This document shows, piece by piece, positions 14,140 to 26,573 of a stretch of DNA of 64,000 bases; the first letter of the stretch is position 1, and every line of letters starts with the position of its first letter. The notes below the pieces were generated by a model. That model saw nothing but the letters and a program-made list of their open reading frames with translations, made no database searches and had not been told where the DNA came from. The translations under genes were made by a program, and so were the position numbers. This DNA comes from Metallyticus violacea (taxonomy: Eukaryota > Arthropoda > Insecta > Mantodea > Metallyticidae): contig CM060846.1 of the NCBI GenBank assembly GCA_030762175.1, forward strand, positions 184,566,041 through 184,630,040. Reading direction: 5' to 3'.

Positions 14140-14720
14140 TAACACATTAAAATCAACAAGTTTTACTATTAGTTTTAAATATTTTGGCTCTGAAAAGTTA
14201 AAATATATGTCTAGGAAAGTAAAGGATATAAATATAAAAGTAGTAAAATTTGAGACAATATATGGCACAATACCTAACACATTAAAATTACAATTAGAAA
14301 TGGTATAAGGATGAAATTTTATAAAAATATTGTAGTTCCTACATTATTGTATGGTAGTGAGGTATAGGTAACATCGGGAAAAATCTAACGAAAAAATAAG
14401 AGAGCAGGAGTGCAATTTCTGAGGAGAACAAACATGCTAATAAATTATAAAATATGACATAAGAGCACATTTTCAGGGGTTTTACATGAATGAAGGAATA
14501 CAAACGCATTGGAATAAATGGTTAAATAATAATAATAGAATGGAAAGTTTTTGAATTCCAAAAGTCATGTACCAAACAAGAAGAAAGGGAGACGTGAGAC
14601 GCCCTAAAGGAGATGAAGTGAACTGTGTTTACAGAACAAGTAATTTGCCTAGTCCGTGAAGTGAAAAAGAATATGATGACGATGATAATGGTGATAAGCG
14701 TTAGCATGAAATAACAATTG
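14140..14720 (+). pseudogene. LINE reverse-transcriptase C-terminal fragment
   Basis: Degraded plus-strand remnant. It shows the block YFGSEK...KVKDIN..., a 'VPTLLYGSE'-like position (gtagttcctacattattgtatggtagtgag), an LRRT-like stretch and a final region resembling the RRKGD..R tail of RTE-like elements, then GAT-rich repeats. It is homologous to 40.69-41.83 kb over its whole length (shared 'aatattttggctctgaaa' and downstream blocks). It has many stops and is not functional. Confidence 0.65.
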
Positions 14721-15419
14721 CTTATGTAAGGCATAGATGGAAAATCAATGCTTGATTTCGAAAGAAGCTTACAAAGAGGTTCCCTTAGTTGCTCAATCTA
14801 AGCTGTAATATTCCAATTACAAAACAACAATGCCTGAGTACCTGGGCCACTGGAGCGAAAAATAACGGAGTTTGCAGTTCACTGATAAAATAAATTTGTG
14901 GTGAGGTGACCATGGAGGCGCTGCCTTCATGGAACACATTAATAGTGAAATGGAGTGGTGACTCGCCCGATCGTCAAGCCAAAAGCCGAAAGATTTGTAC
15001 CCCTCACAAGTCTCCAAAACCTGTAGGGAAGTGAATGCAAAGGAAGAATTACGGCACTAGTTACAATCGATCTATACTAAAGTCGGTCATGGACTTCATT
15101 CAACGAGCGATAACCATGATTTTAAGGGGAAAATCCATTGATAGGGGAGAGCAAGCGGCGCATGATGGCACGTTAATAGTTTTTAAGTGTGGATGGGATC
15201 ATTTAATAAAGTTCCGCAAGACTTGAAAGAAATCCTTAGAGTTCTTGTTGAATATTGTACTACCCAGTATTTCCAGAAATGGTTGTTTCATTCCTGAAAT
15301 CTAACTAGTGTTTGCTTGCAACTAAATTTTATCGATTATTTTATAAAACAATGACTTGTACATTCAGAACAGTGTATTCATTGATTGACTGAGCATGTTG
15401 ACTTCTATGATTATAGACA

Positions 15420-15960
15420 CTTGTTAATATTGCATCACCAAATGTGGTCCAGAAGTTTTTTCTGGTTTACAACGTATTGCTTCGTCTTCCGGTTCCTAAA
15501 CTCCATCTATATTTGTCAAACTAATGGCCAATCTCCATTACAAAACTTCTCATATCATTTGTCACTCCTGCACTCCAGGTTCGTCTAGGTCGACGTCTTC
15601 TTTTCTTCTCAAACGGATTCCAATTCATGGTTCATTTTCGTAGTCGTTTTTTCCTCCATATGTTGAATGTGTCTATACTATATCAACTGTTTTCTTTCAA
15701 CGTGCCCAACATCATTCACATCTTCATCTACCTTTATCATTTCTCTTATCCTCTTGTTAAGGATTCTGTTCCATCGCGAAATACTCGCTAACCTGTGCAG
15801 GACATCTATCACAACAACCAAATGTCAACTGCCTTTACAGTTGTTTTATATACGGCAATTTGAAATATTCTTGCCCAAAATCAGCGGTTCCAAAACTTCT
15901 AAAATAATTAATTTGCAAGATGGCGCACACACTTCAACAATAGGACATCTATTCAAATCA
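15420..15960 (-). pseudogene. LINE reverse-transcriptase C-terminal fragment
   Basis: Minus-strand remnant readable as the C-terminal end of a non-LTR reverse transcriptase: RLASISRWNRILNKRIREM, then VNDVGHVERKQLI, an HIQHMEE block (the RHVQRM-like motif of this group) and a final WRSLGTGRR-like end, interrupted by stops. It belongs to the same broad class as the fragments at 14.1 and 40.7 kb, but is in the opposite orientation and in a different state of decay. Confidence 0.6.
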
Positions 15961-16000
15961 CAATAGTCAATGTTCTACTGCTGTAAAACCGGTCAAAAAC

Positions 16001-16069
<69 letters not shown>
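16001..16069. repeat. (AAT)n microsatellite
   Basis: About 22 consecutive AAT units. Confidence 0.97.
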
Positions 16070-17235
16070 CAACATTTAGTTAAACCTTCTTAATAAGAGC
16101 GTAAAAGAAAATTTATATATATATAAAAAAGCGTAATTTGTCCATATCCACCTGCCCTCCCCCCGATAGAATCCAACGACGCTCCTAGGACTCCCTACCC
16201 GCACAGTTTTGGAATGGCTCCTCTAAATATTTAAATTTAAAGAACCAATCCCTTTTTTCTTTTGCTTAATCTCTACATAATGTGCACTTTTCAGGATAAT
16301 TATATTGTTCCTGGATATAGACATTCCAAATTAGTTTTTATGACTAATTTTTCAATTAGAGTAGATCTGCCGAATTTTATTGGACAAACACGTGTGTAAT
16401 ATTTTTAATGTTCATTCGAAGGTCTCATTTCTCACATTTCTCTTTAAGCTCCTTTTTAATATATGTTACATAAAACAGGTCCTGTCCAAAAATAATCTGA
16501 TCTTCCGCGAAATGTGGGAATATATGCTGGGTGTCCCAAAATTCAACCACACAAATTGCAAGGAGGTTGGAGGGATCCTAGATAAGCGTTTTGAAATAGG
16601 AAACTCATGGTCCGCGGTTTCTAAATTTCACGTAATAAAATAAACCTGATAATGGTCAGCACGCCACTGATTAAACCTCCACAGGAGGTTGAGAAAAATT
16701 CAGTCGTTTCACTTACCCCAGGTTTTGTTCCTGAGTAGAGCCGTGGTTAAAGGCGTGCTACCTACAGCGGCGTTAGATATTGTGATGGAGGAGGAGATTG
16801 GAAGTTCCATAGATTTTTTCATTTTTTATTATTTGTTGTATTTACCATATTTGTTTTGTTGTTCAGAACCGTTCGTTCAATCTAGCAAATTAAGCAAAAA
16901 AAATTACAATGTGTTAAAGTATAACAGTAACTCTAAACTTGCAAGGGTAAAGTCATTACCCAAGTGTTATCACCTGTGATGTACATGTACTTGTAGATAC
17001 ATTTCAAAATTAAGAAGCTCTTTCCTCCTCTCTAGCCAATGATGGTAGACATAGTAAGTGCTTAAAAGGAAAAATAAACATCTTTCTCCATAGTAAAGGA
17101 AAAATGTACCTGAATGAAACCAATTACCCAAGAAAAATTAAGTAAACTGCATTATAGCTTTTCACGAATACCAAATAAAAGAACCATTGGACAATTAAGA
17201 ATAAAAGTACTTTAAGTGTAAACATAAAACAGAGA

Positions 17236-17512
17236 TCACCAAAGATATTGTTTGATGGGTTGGCCTACAACATTCCTATGAAGAAATGATCCACTTATGC
17301 CCTCAAAAAGATCTGGAGTGTTACGAGCCTCATAACAAGCAGCCAATACCCATGCTAGTAACTGCTCATCAGTGTCAACTAATGTTGCACACATGAGGTG
17401 TTTAAGATGTCCCCATAAAAAACATTCTAGGAGGTTGAGATCCAGAGAATGCAGTGGTCAATTTACAGGAACACCTCTTCCAATCCGCTGCCCAGGAAGC
17501 ACACCATTAAGA
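17236..17512 (-). pseudogene. Mariner-type transposase, C-terminal part
   Basis: The minus-strand translation contains RIGRGVPVN, then a stop in place of the usual Trp, then SLDLNLLECFLWGHLKHLM. This is the '(S)PDLTPLDFFLWGxLK' block that carries the second catalytic Asp in these DDE transposases. It is followed by a VDTDEQLLAWVLAACYEARN helix and the C-terminus. It abuts the 3' end of the LINE at about 17,513. The other half of the gene lies 4.8 kb to the right. Confidence 0.75.
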
Positions 17513-18011
17513 TTGAAATTGAAATTTATTGATATCTAAGAACAAATACAAAAAATACAAATACAAACTTCCAGGGGGCCTCCACCTATTTGGCCCAAGC
17601 CATTTTATGCTATGCCCCCTCACAATTACAAAAAATATAAATATACGAATTAGTTTTATTCTATCACATTTATCCGAATTCTAACATAATTTAACAATAT
17701 ATATTTCCACCATAATTGCTTCGGTCTCCAGTCCCCGGTTCATCAGCAGCAGCCTACTGGAATTCCAGGGAACCAGGCTCCAATCAATCCAAGGCCATAC
17801 ATAAAATTTTTCCATTACTCTACCAATGCCATTATTTTGTTAGCTAGCTACGGCCTCTACAAACTAATGACTTCATTTCTCAAATGCATACCAAATGCTA
17901 CATTTCAAATTTAATAACATTATAACCCACTCCCAACCATAATCACCTTTATCTGCATCCTAATATGATTAAACTAATCAATCTTTTAAGCTATTTGATT
18001 TACTTTCCTTC

Positions 18012-21000
18012 TTAGTATCCATTCCATTTATTTTTCACTTTTCTCAGGAATTTCCCTACATTCCTGCTATCTTTACTAAAGATTTTCATTAAGGCAATTT
18101 TTCTATCTAATTTAAACCATTTCTTATTTACAAACTTTTTCCTCCATAGTCCCCTCCCTTTGCACTCAAACACTATATATTCTATATCTTCCTTTCCCCC
18201 ACATATTGGGCACCAATTCTGAGGAAACTCTTTCCTTATTCCTTTTAATCTCCACACACCAGCTCTTAACCATGCAATGCCCTCTCTTTGTTCTTTATTT
18301 GACTTATCAAAATTCTTCTTTCTTTCCCATTTGTTTTTTATTGGTATATAAAACACTAAAGATCTTTTGCCCGCTATCTCGCTAAACTTTTTTTTATATT
18401 TCTATATCTTTCAATCTCTTTCTTACTACTTTCCAAAAACTCTTTACATCATTCTCTCTCCTCCTCCAAATGTCCCCCATCCCATTGTTCTCCAGAATTA
18501 TCCTAAGACTATTACTACAGCCATTACCCCTTAGACTCTTTTCTTGAACTTCCAAGCGTTTCCTTAACAAATTTCTTTCATCTATGTTTAGGATTCTAAA
18601 CCAATAATTGAGAGCTCTTTCCATAATCACCCCTTTCCTTGCCACTCTTCCCATTTCAATTTGTGCATGTTCCTTTTCTGTTGTACTTCGTACACCTAAA
18701 ATTTCTGTACAAAACATCCTATGCACAACATCAACAATTTCCTATCCTCCTTCCAATCCCCATATTTCAATACCATACAACATTTTTGCCTCAACCACCA
18801 TACTATAATTTTTTTCCAGTCACTTAACATTTATATCTGGTATTTTATATTTGCAACCTCTAACTGCTGCCATTGCTCCTTTCCCTTTTGCAAAAGCTCC
18901 CCCCCTTTTTCTTTCTTTCTTTTCTTTTCTTTTTTCTTTCTTTTTCCTTCTTCTTTTTTTCCCCATTTGCCACCGCCATCAATTTTAACTCCTAGATAAA
19001 TGCAATCCCTAACGACATTATATTCTTTGTCTCCTTTCCTCCTCTTCTCATATTTACTCAATTTTGCTCCATTCTTGATTACTACTATTTGAGTCTTTTC
19101 CTGATTTACCTTCAAGTTCCAATCATAACCGTATTTGTTTATTTGCTGCAAGGATTGCTTTAAGCCAATTATTGAAATGGATCCAACAACTAAATGATCT
19201 GCAAATAATAACCACGGGATTGTGACATTATTAATAACTGGTAATGAATTTATACTCTTTTCTATCTCTGTTAAAATGTCATCAATAAACAAATTGAATA
19301 CCACTGGGCTTAACTTATACCCTTGTCTTAACCCCTTCTCTTGAATTATTTCTCTCGTTACCATTCCTTCCCCAGCTTTCACACAGAAGGTATATTTCAT
19401 GTATAATGCTTTAAGAATATTCAACAAGTGAAAACTTACTCCCTTACTCAGTAATTTAACCCATTAAAATTGTAACTCTATACAATCATACGCTTCCTCT
19501 AAGTCAACAAATGCCATGTACAGTTTTTCTCTCTTATCTTTTAAATATTTGTTCACTAATGTTTTTATAATGAATATATTATCTGTTGTGCCTCTGCCCC
19601 ATGCAAAATCCCATTTGGAATTCTGAAATAATTTTATATTCCTCAACCCAATTTTGTAGCTGATTTGTCAAAATGCCTGTAAAATATTTTCCAACATCTG
19701 ATAGTAGTTTAATATCTCTGTAAATTTTTGGCATATCTATACTTCCCTTGCCTTTGTATATTGGGTAAATGATATTCTTTCCTCCAACTTTCTGTATACT
19801 TTCCTTAGCCATAATTAACTTAAACAGTCCTGTGTGTAACTTAACTCTGTTTACATCACAACACTATTCTTTTATAAATTCTGGTGGGATACCATCTATT
19901 CCTGTTGCTTTATTCTTTTTCATTAATTTCCCTTGTTTAACTACTTCTTCATTCCTCACCTCACTATCCAGCATTTCTATTTAGCTCATTCGTACTTCTA
20001 ACCTTGGCTTTGTTTTTAAGCTACTATTCTCACTAAAAAGAACTCTAAAATATCTTATCCACTCTCCTGGATTTATGTTGGATTTAGTTACAAACTTGTT
20101 ATAAGTTACTTTTAACATTTTCTATATCCTACTAGTATTTCCTTCACTTAATATCCTGATTAAATTCTTCTGATTTTTTCTTCTCCAATCATGTTTCTTG
20201 CTCTCTACCATCAAGTTATACAATATTTTTTCCTCTTTTTTGTTACTTTACATTCATCATCATACCACCCTTCACCCGTATTCCCAACTCCCATCATGTT
20301 TTTCATCCCGTCTCCAACTTTTTGCATTAATGTATTTATGCTGCTGGTTGCCTTCTCTACTTCATTATTTTTTAACATATAACTTATTCCATGTTGGTAT
20401 ATTTGACCATACTTTGATTCCAGAGTCTGTTTAAATTTGTTTCTCTGATCCTCCTTCCATTTAAAAATAATATATCGGCTAGTCCCATTCATCCCTTACA
20501 CTGAATTATCCACTACATACTCTAATTGAATTTTTATATCCACTATCAGTGGAAAATGACCACTACTTGAGTTAAAATTAAGTATCTTAAAATTGTTAAA
20601 TAAATGCCCCCAATAAATCTTCACCATATTTACCATTCAGAATATCTAGTGCATTCACTTCACAAAATTCCAAAAATTTTTCACTACCTCTATCACTGTA
20701 CTTACCTTTGCTATGCCTTACTGTATCTTTTTCAATCATTAAATCATTGTCACATACCATATCAATCCCAAATTCCACATTCCCCTCACCTACTCTGATG
20801 TTGAAATCTCCCATTATTATAATCTCTGCATTCCTATAACACCTTCCAGTTGTTTAAACAGATCAGGGTTATGGTACTTAAAAGATCCTGGTGGATTATA
20901 CACTACTCCTAGACATATGATATTTTCATATACCAATTTATCATCCATTACAACCCACAAAGCATTGTTTGACCTTGCCCATGTTTCTCTTATTACTTTT

Positions 21001-21537
21001 CTGAAAATTTCATGACAAAAACCCCAAGCCTCCAGAGGCTCTTCCCTTCTTTGTCACCACTTCTCCTTTTATTCCAACATGTGTAAAATCATCCATCTCT
21101 ACATTCATTTCCATTAGCCATGTTTCTACTACTCCCAAGTAATCTATTTTTCCTAGTAATTGTTTCAACTTCCCTGTATACATTTTATTTTTTAAACCTT
21201 CACAGTTCCAAAATCCCAACCTCCTTACTACCCATTCCTCTCTGTTTCTAAATTTCTCTAAAGCTTTCTTGCTCCGTAGCTCGATTCCCTCTCTTGAAGT
21301 TGCCACCTTTTCTTTGTCTAGCACGAGTATAATGCCATTTGTACTCGATATGCTGCTGGCCTCATCCGTCTCGCCCTCAGTGCTCTCTGACCACGCCTTC
21401 TTCCCTCTCTCCGCCAGTCCATGTACTAGTCGTATTTCCTCCCTCCTCGGCAATACTACTTTCCTTGTTTCTGCCGCTCTTACTTCATTCCTTTGTGACG
21501 TACTCGCTACATCATCTTCCATTCTCGTCTGATGCAA
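18012..21537 (-). pseudogene. LINE ORF2: endonuclease and reverse transcriptase, broken
   Basis: The endonuclease begins near 21,230 with LGFWNCEGLKNK and DYLGVVETWL (the catalytic Glu region), and continues with MGDFNIRVGEG (GDFN motif) at about 20,800. The reverse transcriptase includes AFVDLEEAYDCIE (motif A, about 19.5 kb), GLRQGYKLSPVVFNLFIDDI (about 19.3 kb) and FADHLVV, where the second catalytic Asp of the usual FADD is His. Downstream is a C-terminal knuckle with CPICGGKEDIEYIVFEC. Several frameshifts and stops separate the pieces, and the mutated active site confirms it is dead. Confidence 0.75.
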
Positions 21538-22301
21538 TCTTCACTACACCTCCTTCGTCTCGCATAGTTCTCCAAAGCTCAGACGGCCCATCCTCTAGTG
21601 CCGATGGAACTGCTTTCTGCCCAACCTTTGGACTTCGCGTCAGTGTTGTTTCCAGCCCCGAGGCAATTGATGCATCCCGCTGATTCATTTCCTTTTGACA
21701 CGGTCTTATGTCACTTATATCACTTTCCGGCAAGGTCACCATCTGCACATCAATCCACAAATGTAGGTTGCGAATGAAAGCCTGTTTCCCCTCTGATCTT
21801 GCTATTTTCATCTGTTGAATTAATTTCTTCTTAAGAGTTCGTTGTTCCACGATAAATCCTTATTGATAAAAATATCAGTTCCTCTTAATTGTTTTGCTTT
21901 CCTTAGGACTTCATATACGAACTGCACAGATGTAAATCTCACAACTATAATTCTTTTTCCTCTTGATCTTCCAACTCTGTAAGCATCACCAATATCCCAT
22001 CCCTGTAACACCATCCCCAATCTTCCTTCCAAAATCTCTCTAAATTCTTGTATTGGTCACACTCCACTCCTTTCCTTAACTCCTGCAATAACTAAATTAA
22101 ATCTTCGATATATCTCTTCTATATCTCTACTCTTCTTCTGATATTCCGCACTTCTGTTCTTATGTTCTGCACTTCATGATCCTTAATTTCCATTACTACC
22201 TTTTCTACTCCATTCAGTGTGTTTCCTAATTTCTTGCCCATATCCTTTACTCTAAATAAAATCTCTTTCATGATGGCTTGGTTCCCATTACTCACTCCCA
22301 T
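21512..22301 (-). pseudogene. LINE ORF1-like protein, fragmented
   Basis: Three minus-strand pieces. The first (22,301-22,119) is a coiled-coil-like stretch rich in charged residues with repeated IRTEVRNIRR-type segments. The second (22,032-21,820) reads GDAYRVGRSRGKRIIVVRF, then VYEVLRKAKQLRGTDIFINK, resembling the RNA-binding-domain part of L1-type ORF1 proteins. The third continues to the left with LKKKLIQQMKIARSEGKQAF. The roles of coiled coil and nucleic-acid binding are inferred from family resemblance only. Confidence 0.55.
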
Positions 22302-22394
22302 TGTTACTTAATCCGTTTTTCCTCCAACTCCAGCAGCTAGCTTCGTGCACAACCTCTCTCTACCACTGCTGTTCTTAGCACTCCTACCGCTGAG

Positions 22395-22720
22395 ACAATA
22401 ACGTCTTCTAGGCTGAAATGGGGAGGAGCTCCGTCGCGCTGCAGCCACATTTGATGTCGGATGTTCAGAGGGACGTCTTCCAAAAGCACTTCTTCTTCAA
22501 AGGCTGGAGTACAACGCCTTCGGTTTACCTCCGCATCGAGTCTGTGCACCATTAAAGATCAAGTTTACCGCAAACGCCGATGCACATTTAGGAAGTTCGA
22601 GCGATAAGGGTGATGTTTGTCTGGAAATCTATCCCTATACAGTTGTGCAGCTACAGATGCATGTCCTCTTGCTTTCCTATAAACCAAACGCATATCAGCA
22701 AGCTCGGAAATAAAAATTCG
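22395..22720 (-). pseudogene. Mariner-type transposase, N-terminal part (DUF4817-like)
   Basis: From the right, the minus strand reads ELADMRLVYRKARGHASVAA and DRFPDKHHPYRS, matching the N-terminal DUF4817 helix-turn-helix-like region. After a broken stretch comes VPLNIRHQMWLQRDGAPPHF, the block with the first catalytic Asp. The middle of the usual protein is missing, so there was an internal deletion before or besides the LINE insertion. The continuing half is at 17,236-17,512. Confidence 0.75.
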
Positions 22721-22888
22721 TTAGCCATGTTTCGGAGCAACTGCAGTCTGTTGCATTTGATAAACAAAGCAGCAAATGGCCCATTAACCACTCAGATGAC
22801 TTTATCTAGGCGGCCCCAGTGCTGAACGGTTAAAGCCGACTGGATGAATCCAGTAGTAGGGATTACCTGACGCAGATAATTTTCATAG

Positions 22889-22890
<2 letters not shown>

Positions 22891-22959
<69 letters not shown>
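22891..22959. repeat. (ATT)n microsatellite
   Basis: About 23 ATT units, lying inside the mariner-type element between the transposase and the right terminal repeat. Confidence 0.97.
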
Positions 22960-23539
22960 GAATCCCACACTGACACTTTCTAACTCACCTGCCGTTTGGA
23001 CGGAATTCGTTCTTCTCCGTTACCTTTCGGGATTTCAGCTGCAGGATAGGGTCGGTTTGTAATTTCAAGTCTCAGCTACAATGTGCTAGGTAATTTGTAC
23101 ATACGCAATTAACTTCGTAGCACTACTGAACTGTTATCATTGGCGTGCATTCCCTCGCAGAACCAACAATTTTTACCGAAGTAGCAAAACCATAATGTTT
23201 AACTTCCTGTGTACTGTGAATTAACACCAGCTTTTTCTGCCTACTTGGACAAGACATGAGCATTCTGAATGAAAATGTAATTCACACACTTACGTTATAT
23301 TGACAAATCAGCTCGGATATCCTATTTCGAAAAAAGCCTCATAGCTTTGAAAGTTTACTAAAGGGACCATAAGCTCCCTATCTCAAAAATGCATTTTTAG
23401 GGTACCTTCACAATCCTTACAATTTGTGTGGTTGAATTCTTGGGCATCTTGTATATATTTTTTATTTCATTTCCTACTGGGATTTCCATCCCATTTCTTG
23501 ATTTTGTTTCTCCAAATGACATCCAGGACTCTCAGTATG

Positions 23540-23910
23540 CCACAATTCTCCCTTGATCAAATTCAGACACCTGCTGGTATTGCTGTTTTATTTTGGACGA
23601 GTAATACTCGTTTCTTCGGTGAAAATGGGGGTCCATTTAATGGCCAGCAGTTCATTTTTCAGATTATCAGCTAATTATCTTATTAAAGGAATCCTCTGTA
23701 TGCTCTTACATTGGGTTCTGAGCGTTTCACTATTTAGAATAACTATCAACCCTAACACAAAGTATCTCATCCCCCATCTCGAAGTCGTTCGTCGACGATT
23801 TTGCTCCATTCTTCTCAGCGTATCTATCTTATGGAATGTCATTTCCAATGCTGTTTTCGCCGTCTCTTTGTTCGGAGTAGCTTGCGTTTTTCTGCTGAAA
23901 CTGTTATAAA
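23540..23910 (+). pseudogene. Reverse-transcriptase remnant A
   Basis: Plus-strand sequence with SVSLFRITINPNTKYL, then a DDFA-like position destroyed by substitutions. It is clearly homologous to remnant B at 25.78-26.05 kb (shared 'cgtttcactattt', 'aaccctaacac', 'cgtcgacgatttt', 'ttccaatgct'), where the reading is clearer. Both appear to be pieces of an I/Jockey-type reverse transcriptase palm. Confidence 0.45.
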
Positions 23911-23999
23911 TATTCTATATTGTCTTGTAAAGACATGAAGTATAATTTATTTTTGTTGTAACGTATCTTGTAGTGGGGAATATTTATGAATGTCCGAAT

Positions 24000-25150
24000 A
24001 CCGAAAATACCCATTATACATTTTAAATGTTTGTTTACATATATAAACAAGCCTCTCTCTATTTTCATTGCACATTACTTCATAAAACGGGCCAATAACT
24101 GAATTATTGTAACCTTTCCCTGTAAAAAAAATTCCAAGATAACCAATTCTCTAGTTTTTCCTATATTAGTGAGAATTGCTTCAATATTTGCAGAAAACTG
24201 ATCATTAATTTTTATTTTTCATAATTATTAGGTACATATACCCCTAAAATAGTAAAACGTTGATTTTACAAATTAAGGTTTAGTTTTATAGGCCTTTCAT
24301 CCATGAACTCATACGTTTCCATATACTTTTTAAATGTTTTCTTTATCATAATAAAGACCGTTGTTTTTGCCCTTTCCTTCTTAGGGACACTTGAAAAAAA
24401 TATGTTAGTGATTTCCTATATGCTAAATTCTCGGGTTTTTTTTTTCTCTCCCTATAATTTCTGTAGTTAGTACAATATAGATGCGCACATTCTCGTTCAG
24501 TTACAACTTTCGTTTGACGTTTTATTCGCAGACCTTACACGTTTTAGTACCACGGCTTATGATCCAATTTTTTTGCTTGTTTCGTTTTATTTTATAACCG
24601 TCCTGTATATTTAGTTTAGTAAATTTTGCTGCTAATTTATTATAAGAAATAGGGATTTGCCTAAAGCAACAAACTGGAGGACTAGAGTATTATTTTGGAC
24701 TTTTCTTTCTCGTAACTTTGTTATAGTATCTCTCTCCGCGAGGCAGTGGAGGGCAGCCCATATTTGATGGCGGGACTTAAGTATATAGTGCCATCATCGA
24801 ACTCATGTGGTGTTTCGTCAAAGGTGACGCCACTATTTATTATCCCATATCATGTTTACGATGGTATTTCAGTACGGATCTGCTTATTCCACTTAAGCGT
24901 TATTTGCAGGTTGCTCACTTGCAACCCATCCAGTAGTTGAGGCTCGCGCTGTGATTTCGCATTTATTACAGATAAAATTATATATACCTCGAATTTTAAT
25001 TGCATAAAATTTTATTTCTAAAAATATTTTGTTAGCGCAATCACACAATATATAAGTTAAAATAAACATGTGAAAGGCAGTGTCAATTATCCTTAATTCA
25101 AAATAATACATACATTACAAGAAATGCCTATATTAGCATTTGATTACTTA
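24000..25150. other. No gene recognised
   Basis: AT-rich sequence with scattered short frames. I see no motif that supports a gene. Confidence 0.5.
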
Positions 25151-25151
25151 C

Positions 25152-25208
25152 CATATTCAGCACATTTCACAAACAATCCATAACGATATTGAGTGTCTTT
25201 AATCGCAC
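25152..25208 (-). other. Candidate host coding exon (57 nt, minus strand)
   Basis: On the minus strand a donor consensus (TATG|GTAAGTAA) lies directly after an open stretch reading AIKDTQYRYGLFVKCAEY. An AG at 25,209-25,210 would give a 57-nt exon that keeps phase (phase 1 in, phase 1 out). The same frame is open further upstream to about 25,245, so the acceptor may differ. The amino-acid composition looks protein-like rather than like translated AT-rich DNA. I do not recognise the family. Confidence 0.3.
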
Positions 25209-25779
25209 CTATTAGATGATTATGGTCATCATAACGAATTTCATCTTAAACCTGAATAAAAAATGTGCTAGAAACCATAAGTAACGTATAGCCCTAAATA
25301 TCCCAAAACACAAGATATGTCCTTTATCGATATTTTTCTGGGACCCACTTTTCGTGCATTGGAGGTTACAGCTGCAATGAGAAGAGAGAGTATTATGCAT
25401 TTTGTAAACTCCAATATCTGATCAGTTTGTCGATATATCAGTCAGACACTGACTACTGTACCATTGATGCAAATCCTTATCTGTGGCTAGCACCATTTCT
25501 TACCTCAGATTTTTAAACGGGGTGCTACACACAAGGTGTCAGAAAGACCAACACCTCTCACATAAAGATTATGCTCCTGAACCAGAGTCGGCTGTGGTAT
25601 GATTTTGGATTTCCTCTCACGGCGATACCACTGCGTGTTTTTCGAATAAAATTGAACAGATCTGCTATTTGAAAACGATGCCAAAGACATTGGCCCATTC
25701 CAAATACAGCCTTCCATGTATTGTTAGTAGCTTTTATCACTTAAAAGTTCCTAATGAACTTTCTATGCAGTTTTATCAT

Positions 25780-26050
25780 GCCTTTTTAAAGTTCTGTGTT
25801 ATTTTTCTCTTTATTCTGGAGAACGGGGTACCTCGGGGCTCGGTATTCAGCGTCTCACTATTTGGAATAGCTGTCAATCCTAACACGAAGTGTCTACCGT
25901 CTGCCACCTCGCCGGCGTTCGTTGACGATTTTGCTTTGTTCTTACACATTCTTCTCAGCGTAATTGTCTGTTGAAAAGTCTTTTCCAATGCTATTTTGAC
26001 CGTCTCTAGGCTCGGAGTAGCTTCCGTTTTTCCGCTGAAAAGATATTTTT
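25780..26050 (+). pseudogene. Reverse-transcriptase remnant B
   Basis: Plus-strand reading GVPRGSVFSVSLFGIAVN, then PAFVDDFALF. These are the 'GVPQGSVLS..LF' and '(Y/F)VDD' motifs of I/Jockey-clade reverse transcriptases; VDD holds the catalytic aspartates. The frame breaks shortly afterwards. It is homologous to remnant A, 2 kb to the left. Confidence 0.6.
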
Positions 26051-26519
26051 CGTAAATTTCTGTCGTCGCAAAGGCCTTCACTGGATCTAGGCTCATTATA
26101 TTTGCAAAGTAAGCGAAATTTCTGAGTTTGATGTTTCATAGAATCTGGGTGGATCATCGCATGCAAAGCAAATGAAAGTATGGCATAAGCTACATGTTTT
26201 GCGCTTTAGCTGGTACGTTTTGGAAAGAAAACAGAACGGTTATATTGCTCTCTGCCCAGGTTTAAATTTGACCATGGGCGCGTTGTCTAATCTTCCGCAC
26301 GCCCATTAATTCTGTGCACATTAAAATGTATCTACTATAGGCTTTCCGGCTTGTTCTTGGAGCCTTTTCCAACTAGTATTGTTATAAGCCTCTGCGCGAA
26401 CCTACCGAACCTGCTCAATAATACCTTCGTAAAGACTCGTTTGTAGTTATGCCTCCCTAATTGCTGGTATTTATAACAATAAGCTCTTTTTTAAGCCCCC
26501 TAGCTTTCTTTTCGGGTAG

Positions 26520-26573
26520 TTTTTTATTGTTTTAATGCCCGTTTTTACTAATGAGGCACCACAGGCGGTGGGT
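26520..26573 (-). repeat. 3' fragment of SINE family 1
   Basis: Contains atgcccgtttttactaatga and then gcaccacaggcggtg in reverse orientation. The head is absent. Confidence 0.65.

Larger units (their letters stand above)
17513..22395 (-). mobile_element. Non-LTR retrotransposon (LINE) inserted in the mariner element
   Basis: A nearly full-length but decayed LINE reads right to left: an ORF1-like region (about 21.5-22.3 kb), endonuclease (about 20.5-21.3 kb), reverse transcriptase (about 18.8-20.0 kb), a C-terminal Cys/His knuckle (about 18.2 kb) and a 3' UTR ending in short ATTGAAA-type repeats at 17,513. It separates the two halves of a mariner-type transposase, so it inserted later. The 5' boundary at about 22,395 is approximate. 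Confidence 0.75.
16525..23456 (-). mobile_element. Mariner-type element split by a LINE
   Basis: Terminal inverted repeats are visible. The left end (gggtgtcccaaaattcaacc and about 100 bases inwards) matches, in inverted orientation, the right end ending at about 23,456 (gaattcttgggcatc on the plus strand). Both share CAACCACACAAATTG and a 'gaaatagg...catggtcc'-like block. Between them lie the two halves of a DUF4817/DDE_3-type transposase on the minus strand, separated by a minus-strand LINE at about 17,513-22,395. Without the LINE the element would be close to 2 kb. Both ends abut TA-rich sequence, consistent with TA targeting, but the duplication itself is not certain. Confidence 0.7.
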
